Shown: piece after piece, positions 18,236 to 27,159 of the stretch
Numbering within the stretch: position 1 is the stretch's first letter
Layout: every line of letters starts with the position of its first letter
Origin: Paulinella micropora
Lineage: Eukaryota > Cercozoa > Imbricatea > Euglyphida
DNA: 27,159 nt
Reading direction: 5' to 3'
Assembly (NCBI GenBank): GCA_009731375.1
Contig: BJOX01000193.1
Span: 579,680-606,838 of the forward strand
Translations under genes and position numbers: made by a program
Notes under the pieces: model-generated
The model's input: only the letters and a program-made list of their open reading frames with translations
What the model was told of the DNA's origin: nothing
Databases searched by the model: none

Positions 18236-18430
18236 TTAGAATTGTTGTGCATCGCAGATGGACGGTTGATTGAGAGTAATAGGATCAGAGTTCTTCTTCC
18301 TCTTCCTGTATTCATCCTTCTCCTCCTCATGTGTCATCTTCTTTGCCCCTTTTCTCTTCTTTTCTCCTTGGTGGCGCGCCGGCGGCGAGTTGAATGTCTC
18401 CTCCTTTTCATCTCCTTTAATACTTTCATT
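18236..18430 (-). CDS. Basic/acidic C-terminal ORF followed by an A-tract
   Basis: The minus-strand frame is open from an in-frame stop at about 18431 to TAA at 18236. It is highly charged: KEETFNSPPARH, then KKRKGAKKMTHEEEKDEYRK, ending NQPSICDAQQF. About 75 nt after the stop the minus strand runs into a long A tract (18128-18161 as T on plus). A possible acceptor is attaaag at 18415. It could be a last exon, or the 3' end of a retrocopied mRNA. No AATAAA was seen close to the A tract. Confidence 0.42.
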   Translation of the reverse strand, partial: NESIKGDEKEETFNSPPARHQGEKKRKGAKKMTHEEEKDEYRKRKKNSDPITLNQPSICDAQQF

Positions 18431-18485
18431 TTATTTTACTACATCAGTCCTGCAAACCAGAAACTTGAGAAGAATAAAAAGGCGA

Positions 18486-19224
18486 AGTATTAATAAGTAG
18501 TGTGGCTTGAAGCGTCGTTTTGGATCTGAAGACTCGGAGTTACTCTGAATAAGTAACAGGCTTATCAAGTTAATCATGTAATTCATGAGAAATTCATCGC
18601 GTCATGAGTGACCAAGTCATACTATCATAAGTTAATACTATATTAATAGAAGGCTGAGAGCCGCGGGCTCTAATAAGTTATAGTTGAACTAGAGAGGGTT
18701 TTACTTCATTTGAATCTGTCACGGTATTCCACTGCCACAGATAGTAGATTTGTGCCTCAGAGTCAAAGCCCTTACGGGGTAAGCGGTTCTAGTATTAATC
18801 ATGATATTAATCTACTATCACTTGAGGCGACTGTTTTTTACACTTCATACTTCGGTTGAACTCTCTTTTTGTATTTTTTGATATTACCTCTCAGGCTTTT
18901 ACGCCGCAAGCACTGTTTTATTATTAATAGAATCATACTACTTGCCACTCGTAGACTCGCGGCTCAGTGGGAAGCAGAAGAGATATACTGCATAAACTGA
19001 ATGGAAGAGCCTGATATATACAATATCAAGAGATACACTGTGTGACCGTCTTCAAAGAAAGTTGAACATGAAGTGTGATACGGCTACGGTAGTACTACAA
19101 TGATACCACTTCAACTGCATTCTATCATCGAGTCTCTTCTGTAACGCCGGAGACACGGGGCTTGGTCTTACCCTTTGATAGAGCATGTCTTGAAATATTA
19201 TTAATAATATCCAGCTTATTTCAG
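18486..19224. other. AT-rich single-copy region, nothing recognised
   Basis: No convincing ORF, splice-bounded island, tRNA or rRNA. Several short TATTAATA-type palindromes and the hairpin AGAGCCGCGGGCTCT (18657) occur. Confidence 0.5.
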
Positions 19225-19226
19225 TA

Positions 19227-19504
19227 GTATTGCTGTTGACATTCAAGACAACAAAAAAAATTGATTTTTCTGTTTTGGTTGGAATTTCAGTTTTGGTTGG
19301 AATTTTGATTTTGGGTGAAAATTTGAATTTTTCAAATTAACGGCTATATTCGTCCGCAAAATATCGTAAATTTTCGCGAAATGTTACCGTTAAATTTGAA
19401 AATTTGAATTTGTCACAAAAATGAAAAACTGTCACAAAAATGAAAATCTGACACAAAAACTCAAAACTAATTTTTTTTGTTGTCTTGAATGTCAACAGCA
19501 ATAT
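19227..19504. mobile_element. 278-bp MITE with 37-bp inverted ends and TA target duplication
   Basis: The left end, ATTGCTGTTGACATTCAAGA then CAACAAAAAAAATT, is the perfect reverse complement of the right end. The element is flanked by TA on both sides (19225-19226 and 19505-19506), as for Tc1/mariner-type elements. Inside are subterminal repeats (TTTTGGTTGGAATTT twice at left; GTCACAAAAATGAAAA twice at right) and an inner inverted pair around AATTAACGG and CCGTTAAATT. There is no transposase, so it is non-autonomous. Confidence 0.92.
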
Positions 19505-19714
19505 TACGTTGAGAAATGATTTTATTCAGTTTGAAAAACACTGCCACATTTTTGGCAATGATCCGCAATCAATGGACAAAAACCTCCGCACTTGCTTTCC
19601 GTCTTGCGGAGAAAGGGTCTAATTAATGTCCAATGCAAATGTGGCGCTCGCCGGGTTAAGGGTTAAAGCAGCCTTATGAGATTTTGCATCGACTTGAATT
19701 TTCTTATTACTCCA

Positions 19715-19744
<30 letters not shown>

Positions 19745-19745
<1 letters not shown>

Positions 19746-19806
19746 CTTAAACATAATCTGAGAATATGAATTATTACTTACGTTAACCCGGCGGCGCAGC
19801 GGGTGT

Positions 19807-19840
<34 letters not shown>

Positions 19841-19925
19841 CCTCTCTCTCCTCCCTCCCTCCCTCTTTACACACAATCCTGAGAATATGAATTACCACAT
19901 TAACCCGACGGCGCGGGTATGTTGC
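19745..19925. repeat. Duplicated CT-array plus TTAACCCG module
   Basis: The block (CT)n-TTxxACA-AATC-TGAGAATATGAATTA-TTAACCCGxCGGCGC occurs at 19745-19803 and 19865-19915. On the minus strand each ends with PA(A)P(P/S)G and a TAA stop, so the second may be the exon end at 19900 and the first its copy. Confidence 0.75.
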
Positions 19926-20034
19926 AGGTTGTCGAGCAGCCGGCCTGGATTGGCACTTCGCACGAAGTCGCGGCTAGAATATTCGAAGCCAACACACAGG
20001 TCGCGATCGTGCTGCCGATGTTCGCGGCGTTGCT
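19900..20034 (-). CDS. Possible last exon of gene 2 (or an antisense reading)
   Basis: The minus strand from tcgtcacag reads SNAANIGSTIATCVLASNIL and ends STTCNIPAPSG, TAA, 44 codons, phase 0. It lies downstream of the gene 2 exon 20491-20583. The plus strand is also open after gttgcag at 19925 (VVEQPAWIGTSHEVAARIFE, to a TAA at 20073) and looks equally protein-like. Gene 2 being on the minus strand tips the balance slightly. Confidence 0.4.
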   Translation of the reverse strand, partial: SNAANIGSTIATCVLASNILAATSCEVPIQAGCSTTCNIPAPSG

Positions 20035-20490
20035 CTGTGACGAACGACACAAGACGCGCACGCACACAATTTAATATACAGCAAGACACAACTCAAACAC
20101 ACACATACACACACGTAGCAACACACATCNNNNNNNNNNNNNNNNNNNNNNNNNNNNNNNNNNNNNNNNNNNNNNNNNNNNNNNNNNNNNNNNNNNNNNN
20201 NNNNNNNNNNNNNNNNNNNNNNNNNNNNNNNNNNNNNNNNNNNNNNNNNNNNNNNNNNNNNNNNNNNNNNNNNNNNNNNNNNNNNNNNNNNNNNNNNNNN
20301 NNNNNNNNNNNNNNNNNNNNNNNNNNNNNNNNNNNNNNNNNNNNNNNNNNNNNNNNNNNNNNNNNNNNNNNNNNCCCCCCCCCCCCCCCCCCCCCCCTCT
20401 CTCTGCCTCTCTCTCTCTCCTTCCCTCCCTCTCTCGCTCCCTCCCTCTCTGATTCTCTCTCTCTATATCTCTCTCTCTCTGTACTTGAAC

Positions 20491-20583
20491 TTGGAAGATG
20501 CCGGCAATAAGGGCAAGTTTGGGAACAAGCAACTCGTTCAGCACTCCATTGGCAATCACAATCAGTCCAGCCGACAGCGGCGT
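20491..20583 (-). CDS. Gene 2 exon: leucine-rich repeat unit (VPKLALIAGIF)
   Basis: The exon is 93 nt, 31 codons, phase 0, after ttctgtgtggttgcag and before GTTCAA; a second donor, GTACAG, 6 nt later would add VQ. It starts TPLSAGLIVIANGVLNELLV and ends PKLALIAGIFQ. The L-x-x-L-x-x-P-K-L-x-x-I-x-G-x-F-x-V pattern is that of Receptor-L/BspA-type repeats. It could be mistaken for a membrane helix, but Asn, Glu, Pro and Lys inside it argue against that. Confidence 0.68.
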
Positions 20584-20775
20584 CTGCAACCACACAGAAA
20601 AAAAGGCGGTACATACATACATACATACAAATACGTACATACATACACGCAATGTACACACATACATACACACACACACAGACACAAATATACATTCATA
20701 CACATACATACATACATGCATACATACATGCATAAATACATACATACAAGATCTCATACGTACGTACGTGGGTGG

Positions 20776-20937
20776 AATAAATCATGGTTTGTGGGATGGG
20801 AGTTGGGAGCTCATATTTGCAGGGTGGCTAGCCCCAGACTCGATGTTGGTGCTAATACGATTATTTTGAAATTCACGCAAATATTTGCGTTAGGGAGTGT
20901 CCTGAATGCCAAATTTCCTTTTTTTTGGTTATCTGGT
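20776..20937 (+). repeat. Dispersed repeat R1, copy 2
   Basis: It has the same block order as 2722-2895 in the opposite orientation, including the palindrome ACGCAAATATTTGCGT at about 20875-20890. It is flanked by CATA/ACGT arrays on the left. There is no ORF. Confidence 0.75.
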
Positions 20938-21205
20938 GGTAGGTGGCACCCGTGAAATTTTTGGCGTCCCGTCCGTAGATATAGATAAATACATTGATAA
21001 AAACATAGATATCATTCAGTACATAGATGTTGCCGATCGCAATTCAGCTGTTGTATGTATGTGTGTGTGTGAATGTATGTTTTGCTTTGTATGTGACCGC
21101 AACGGCTTTCACGTCCTTTTTGTAAGCGCCAGTACGTACGCCTAGTACCCGTCAAACGCAGGAGAAGAGTAAGAGGGAGGGGAGGNNNNNNNNNNNNNNN
21201 NNNNN

Positions 21206-21415
21206 GCTGTTCACAAAGTATGCTCTACTGTCAGGAATTCTTGGGGGGTAGGTTGGGGTGTTGGTTTGCATCATGAAGAGAGGAGACAGCGTCTGAAAGA
21301 ACAGCGGGGGGTTGGTTTGATTACGTTGAAGGTGTCGGCGACGGGCGCCATTGGTGAAAGCCGACCCCGTGGATTCCACATTGGGAAAGGTGGCACTGGT
21401 CAAGGACGGATTCGA
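21206..21415 (-). CDS. Gene 2 exon, partial (LTSATFPNVESTG...)
   Basis: It begins after ttttgatgctatag, phase 0, and stays open for 70 codons to the 20-N gap at 21186-21205. It starts SNPSLTSATFPNVESTGSAF, then an Arg/Asn-rich part (ARRRHLQRNQ), then a Pro/Thr/Met-rich part around PLFMMQTNTPTYPPRIPD. The first 20 residues align with the repeat in exon 21970-22035 (LTSxxxPxxxxxG). The tail looks disordered. Confidence 0.64.
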
Positions 21416-21528
21416 CTATAGCATCAAAACAGCATAAACATATGACTGGAAAAAAGGGGTGGGGGGCAGGGTGGGGTGGGGGGGTGATTCGCGAATGAGT
21501 GAGATTTAGCAACAACAATAGAAATGAC

Positions 21529-21560
21529 CTCCAGGTTGAGGGATTCGCCAATGATAGTGA
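21529..21560 (-). repeat. Donor-edge copy of the 21970-22035 exon
   Basis: The sense strand reads ACTATCATTGGCGAATCCCT then CAACCTGGAG|GTCATT, matching the last 30 nt of the exon except for one base (TTGAG to TGGAG). It lies 440 bp downstream on the sense strand, beyond GATA arrays. Confidence 0.85.
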
Positions 21561-21578
21561 ATATATAGAGAGAGAGAG

Positions 21579-21655
<77 letters not shown>

Positions 21656-21656
21656 C

Positions 21657-21710
21657 GTTTGGTCTATCAGCTCTGCATATCCGAAGACATAGGCATCCAT
21701 TCCACCCAGC
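21657..21710 (-). CDS. Gene 2 candidate exon ([14 protein letters not shown])
   Basis: A 54-nt island lies between ccatctggag and GTATCTATC. The preferred frame reads [17 protein letters not shown]; another frame is open and phase 0. A related block at 25820-25858 differs in this stretch by CTG/CTT and GAC/GAT, silent only in the preferred frame, which supports it. The donor GTATCT runs directly into (TATC)n. Confidence 0.45.
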
Positions 21711-21804
21711 CTCCAGATGGATAGATAGATAGATAGATGGATAGATAGATGAATAGGTAAATATATAGATAGATAGATAGATACATAGATACATAGATAG
21801 ATAC

Positions 21805-21872
<68 letters not shown>

Positions 21873-21892
21873 GTAGATAGATAGGTAGATAA

Positions 21893-21961
<69 letters not shown>

Positions 21962-21969
21962 AGAAGAAC

Positions 21970-22035
21970 CTCAAGGTTGAGGGATTCGCCAATGATAGTT
22001 AGCTTTGGAGCACTGATACTTGTCAAGGCCGATTC
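21970..22035 (-). CDS. Gene 2 exon: 22-residue leucine-rich unit ([14 protein letters not shown])
   Basis: The exon is exactly 66 nt, 22 codons, phase 0, after ctctgcatacacag and before GAG|GTTCTT. It reads [20 protein letters not shown] then LE. One-exon-per-repeat with phase 0 at both ends is typical of leucine-rich and L-domain repeat genes. It shares length with the 25271-25336 exon and motif with 20491-20583 and 21206-21415. Confidence 0.66.
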
Positions 22036-22059
22036 CTGTGTATGCAGAGCAGGCAGGTG

Positions 22060-23076
<1,017 letters not shown>

Positions 23077-23633
23077 NNNNNNNNNNNNNNNNNNNNNNNN
23101 NNNNNNNNNNNNNNNNNNNNNNNNNNNNNNNNNNNNNNNNNNNNNNNNNNNNNNNNNNNNNNNNNNNNNNNNNNNNNNNNNNNNNNNNNNNNNNNNNNNN
23201 NNNNNNNNNNNNNNNNNNNNNNNNNNNNNNNNNNNNNNNNNNNNNNNNNNNNNNNNNNNNNNNNNNNNNNNNNNNNNNNNNNNNNNNNNNNNNNNNNNNN
23301 NNNNNNNNNNNNNNNNNNNNNNNNNNNNNNNNNNNNNNNNNNNNNNNNNNNNNNNNNNNNNNNNNNNNNNNNNNNNNNNNNNNNNNNNNNNNNNNNNNNN
23401 NNNNNNNNNNNNNNNNNNNNNNNNNNNNNNNNNNNNNNNNNNNNNNNNNNNNNNNNNNNNNNNNNNNNNNNNNNNNNNNNNNNNNNNNNNNNNNNNNNNN
23501 NNNNNNNNNNNNNNNNNNNNNNNNNNNNNNNNNNNNNNNNNNNNNNNNNNNNNNNNNNNNNNNNNNNNNNNNNNNNNNNNNNNNNNNNNNNNNNNNNNNN
23601 NNNNNNNNNNNNNNNNNNNNNNNNNNNNNNNNN

Positions 23634-23640
23634 ATGGATG

Positions 23641-23711
<71 letters not shown>

Positions 23712-23718
23712 TAATTGG

Positions 23719-23764
<46 letters not shown>

Positions 23765-23851
23765 TAGATAGATAGATAGATAGATGGATGGATGGATGGA
23801 TGGATGGATGGAGGGATGGGTGGGTGGTGGATAGATAGATAGATAGATAGT

Positions 23852-23904
<53 letters not shown>

Positions 23905-23920
23905 GGATAGATAGATGGAT
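23634..23920. repeat. GATA/GATG arrays
   Basis: Pure tetranucleotide repeat between the gap and element R2. Nothing else was seen. Confidence 0.95.
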
Positions 23921-24652
23921 GAAATATCGACTAATGTCAGAAAAAAGGAGCTTCTGATTTCGTCAACCAGGAAGTCTGTGGGTAAAGTATTAACCCGATG
24001 CCCAGCTAAGCCGTGATGTTTGCACGGAAGGGACTGATACAGGCGATACCAAAGCTCCCTAGTACCAGGCGGGGCCAGGGCTCGTTCCATAAGCGCCCCT
24101 TGCAGAACGAGCTCCCACCTCCATTACAGAGGGCCCAGTAAGCAGATGGAGTTTCGAGACTGTTCGACAGTCTAGTATAAACCGACAGAGCACTGTGGGT
24201 TTTATTCCGGGCTCAACAAGCGAGAAAGGGCACCCTGAGGGAACAGGATTGTGCTTCCCGTCGCTATTTCGGCATGTGACTTATAGGCGTATGGCTAGGC
24301 ACACATAAGGCACCCCACCACGGGCCCAGCACACCCACACCATCCCCTAATTCTCTGTCTGTCGACAGATGGCACCCATTTCAAAAAACCAAGCCCAAGG
24401 GAGGGTCAGTGACACCTCAAGTGGCCTTGGTTCACTCCGTGGAGTAAGTGATGAGATCAACTGATGAGATATCGACTAATGTCAGAAAAAAGGAGCTTCT
24501 GATTTCGTCAACCAAGGAAGTCTGTGGGTAAAGTATTAACCCGATGCCCGCTAAGCCGTGATGTTTGCACGGAAGGGACTGATACAGGCGATACCAAAGC
24601 TCCCTAGTACCAGGCGGGGCCAGGGCTCGTTCCATAAGCGCCCCTTGCAGAA
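23921..24652 (+). mobile_element. Element R2, longest copy: ~187-bp direct repeats around ~360 bp
   Basis: The block starting atatcgactaatgtcag and ending ccccttgcagaa is at 23921-24107 and again at 24466-24652, period 545 bp. The two differ by two 1-nt indels and one or two bases. The 360-bp interior includes the 7418-7529 sequence and a small hairpin, gactgttcgacagtc. A miniature LTR-like element or a two-unit satellite are the main options. A frame starting MERALAPPG exists in both ends but is frameshifted between them, so it is not taken as a gene. Confidence 0.82.
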
Positions 24653-25220
<568 letters not shown>

Positions 25221-25228
25221 AAAAGAGA

Positions 25229-25259
<31 letters not shown>

Positions 25260-25270
25260 TTTAGAGTTAC

Positions 25271-25336
25271 GGTGCTTGCGAAAAGTGAGGCAGGAGAGAA
25301 GGTAGGTGTGGTTTCTGGAACAGCGATAGCCGCCGT
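25271..25336 (-). CDS. Gene 2 exon: 22 codons ([19 protein letters not shown])
   Basis: The exon is 66 nt, 22 codons, phase 0, between atctatag and ACC|GTAACT. It reads [20 protein letters not shown] then ST. It has the same length and phase as the exon at 21970. The acceptor and first 36 nt lie inside one arm of a long inverted repeat. A related acceptor-edge block (KAVIAVPTQ) is at 26105-26135. Confidence 0.6.
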
Positions 25337-25504
25337 CTATAGATAGATAGGTAGATAGGTATAATGGTAGGAAGGTAGGTAGGCAGGTAGGTAGGTAGGT
25401 AGGTAGGTTGATAGGTTGGTACCTACCTACCTACCTACCATTTACCTATCTACCTATCTATCTATAGACGCCGGCTATCGCTGTTCCAGAAACCACACCT
25501 ACCT
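25299..25504. repeat. ~90-bp-arm inverted repeat over a gene 2 acceptor
   Basis: The left arm 25299-25390 (aaggtaggtgtggtttctgg...) and right arm 25420-25504 (...ccagaaaccacacctacctt) are almost perfectly complementary, including CTATAGACGxCGGCTATCGC. The loop is a short GGTA stretch. In the gene 2 transcript the antisense arm comes first, so it could pair with and hide the exon acceptor. Confidence 0.88.
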
Positions 25505-25506
25505 TT

Positions 25507-26099
<593 letters not shown>

Positions 26100-26100
<1 letters not shown>

Positions 26101-26140
26101 GTAGGATTTGAGTGGGAACAGCGATAACAGCCTTTATAGA
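26100..26140 (-). repeat. Acceptor-edge copy of the 25271-25336 exon
   Basis: The minus strand reads catctataaag|GCTGTTATCGCTGTTCCCAC (KAVIAVPTQ), matching the start of the exon (AAIAVPET) with a silent CCA/CCC difference. It then passes directly into (TATC)n. Confidence 0.65.
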
Positions 26141-26526
26141 TGTATGTATGTATGTATGTATGTATATATGTATGTATGTAAGCATGTAAGCATGTATGTA
26201 TGTATGCATGTATGTATGTATGTATGTAAGCATGTAAGCATGTATGTATGTATGTATGTATGTATGTATGCATGTATGCATGTATGTATGTATGTATGTA
26301 TGTATGTATGTATGTACGTATGTATGTATGTATATATGTATGTATATAAGCATGTAAGCATGTATGTATGTATGTATGTATGTATGCATGTATGTATGTA
26401 TGTATGCATATATGTATGTATGTAAGCATGTAAGCATGCATATATGTGTATGTGTATGTATGTATGCATGTAAGCATGTATGCATGTATGTATGTATGTA
26501 CGTATGTATGTATGTATGTATGTATG

Positions 26527-26557
<31 letters not shown>

Positions 26558-26698
26558 GCATGTAAGCATGTATGTATGTATATATGTATGTATGTAAGCA
26601 TGTATTTATGTATGTATGTATGTATGTATGCATGCATGTATGTATGTATGTATGGATGTATGTATGTATGTATGTATGTATGTGTGTGTATGTATGTA
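26138..26698. repeat. TATG array with TAAGCATGTAAGCATG higher-order units
   Basis: (TATG)n carries a doublet gtaagcatgtaagcatg at about 26177, 26226, 26347, 26422 and 26554, often near TATATG steps, showing longer units copied within the array. Confidence 0.92.
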
Positions 26699-26704
26699 CG
26701 TTAC

Positions 26705-26761
26705 CCCTAAGTTTAAGTTGTCACACACTACTTCAACGCTAGTCATCATCGCCATGTCACA
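26705..26761 (-). CDS. Gene 2 exon ([19 protein letters not shown])
   Basis: The exon is 57 nt, 19 codons, phase 0, between tctatatag and GGG|GTAACG. It reads [19 protein letters not shown]; the part [11 protein letters not shown] resembles an L-domain strand-turn-strand unit. The GTAACG donor is followed by (CATA)-type sequence on the sense strand. Confidence 0.58.
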
Positions 26762-26764
26762 CTA

Positions 26765-27000
26765 TATAGATAGATATAGATAGGTAGGAAGGTAGGTAGG
26801 TAGGCCGGAGGAAGGTAGGTAGGTAGGTAGGTAGGTAGGTAGGAAGGCAGGTAGGTTGGAGTTAGGTAGGTAGGTAGGTAGGTAGGTAGGTAGGTAGGTA
26901 GGAGTTAGGTAGGTAGGTAGGTAGGTAGGTAGGTAGGTGGGTAGGTAGGTGGGTAGGTAGGTAGGTAGGTAGATAGCGCGACAGTGATGCTGCTGACTGT
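26765..27000. repeat. GGTA array with a short unique end
   Basis: (GGTA)n with GGAA and GTTA interruptions runs to 26974, then a 25-nt unique patch, gcgcgacagtgatgctgctg. A short exon there cannot be supported because no GT edge fits. Confidence 0.9.
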
Positions 27001-27041
<41 letters not shown>

Positions 27042-27044
27042 TAC

Positions 27045-27074
27045 CGAGTCTGTCACACTGTTCACCATCAGTCC
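27045..27074 (-). CDS. Gene 2 candidate microexon (GLMVNSVTDS)
   Basis: A 30-nt island lies between a long (CT)n tract ending gcttccag and GACTCG|GTAATC. It codes GLMVNSVTDS, phase 0. It is the most upstream gene 2 exon seen; the start of the gene is beyond the window. Confidence 0.52.
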
Positions 27075-27078
27075 CTGG

Positions 27079-27159
<81 letters not shown>
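27075..27159. repeat. CT array at window end
   Basis: Pure (CT)n to the last base. It serves as the pyrimidine tract of the 27045-27074 island if that is read as an antisense-strand exon whose acceptor is at 27075. Confidence 0.93.

Noticed and set aside
18760-18880. Resemblance of ggcgactgttt to a large-subunit rRNA segment (organelle fragment)
   Set aside because: Only about 11 bases match from memory and the neighbouring sequence does not continue the match.
20485-20600. Plus-strand ORF MNLEDAGNKGK over the gene 2 exon
   Set aside because: The minus strand has the acceptor, the leucine-rich motif and phase fit; the plus frame is a shadow.
23851-24635. MERALAPPG frames in both ends of element R2
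   Set aside because: The two copies are shifted in frame by different 1-nt indels, so the frame is not conserved.

Overview
This window is eukaryotic nuclear DNA, very rich in microsatellites. Well over half is di-, tri- and tetranucleotide arrays (CT/GA, CATA/TATG, AAGT/CTTA, GATA/TATC, GAA/TTC, TAG/CTA, GGTA). It is broken by nine assembly gaps: 3072-3081, 6835-6911, 9092-9308, 14964-15730, 16854-16863, 18079-18088, 20130-20374, 21186-21205 and 23077-23633. The long open frames made of MYVC, SIYL, LSLS or EEEE simply read through these arrays and are not genes. The coding signal lies in short non-repetitive islands of 30-320 nt. Each begins after AG, ends before GT, and keeps a phase that fits the next island. 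There is no prokaryotic gene structure. I cannot fix the organism; an intron-rich microbial eukaryote such as a microsatellite-rich alveolate, or a marine invertebrate, would both fit.

Left 11.7 kb, minus strand (gene 1). At least twelve exons run from an ATG at 11711 down to 825, and the gene leaves the window at its 3' end. Spliced by phase they encode an N-terminal Cys4 zinc ribbon, then an F-BAR (FCH plus coiled-coil) membrane-curving domain, then a Ser/Ala/Pro-rich linker and a basic tail. The phase match at each junction and the match to F-BAR helix order are the main evidence. Six extra 33-nt cassettes, each coding an 11-residue Lys-rich unit, lie in the third-helix region.

Middle (11.7-18 kb). 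This holds an intergenic stretch, a duplicated GTT-array module, a large TAG/CTA inverted array, and a few plus-strand exons (14154-14190, 14461-14517, 17700-17848) that may form gene 3. There is also a minus-strand basic ORF followed by an A-tract (18236-18430). The region 18.5-19.7 kb is single-copy, AT-rich, and carries a clear TA-flanked MITE.

Right (19.9-27.1 kb), minus strand (gene 2). About nine short, mostly phase-0 exons lie between huge GATA arrays. Three of them share an LTSxxxP-[KN]-[LV]-type leucine-rich pattern like Receptor-L/BspA-type repeats, so a repeat-built surface or secreted protein is a reasonable guess. A recently copied 0.5-kb dispersed element with direct terminal repeats sits inside it (23921-24652), with fragments at 7418 and 16719.

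The most unusual feature is shared by several exons. The acceptor-side part of an exon is repeated upstream and the donor-side part downstream, each copy keeping its splice-site edge and separated by a microsatellite. I call this exon-edge echoing. It is clearest at exons 825-912, 4187-4246 and 10236-10303. The arrays next to donors are often the donor consensus iterated (GTAAGT, GTATGT), and those next to acceptors are often pyrimidine-rich, so the microsatellites look seeded from splice signals.
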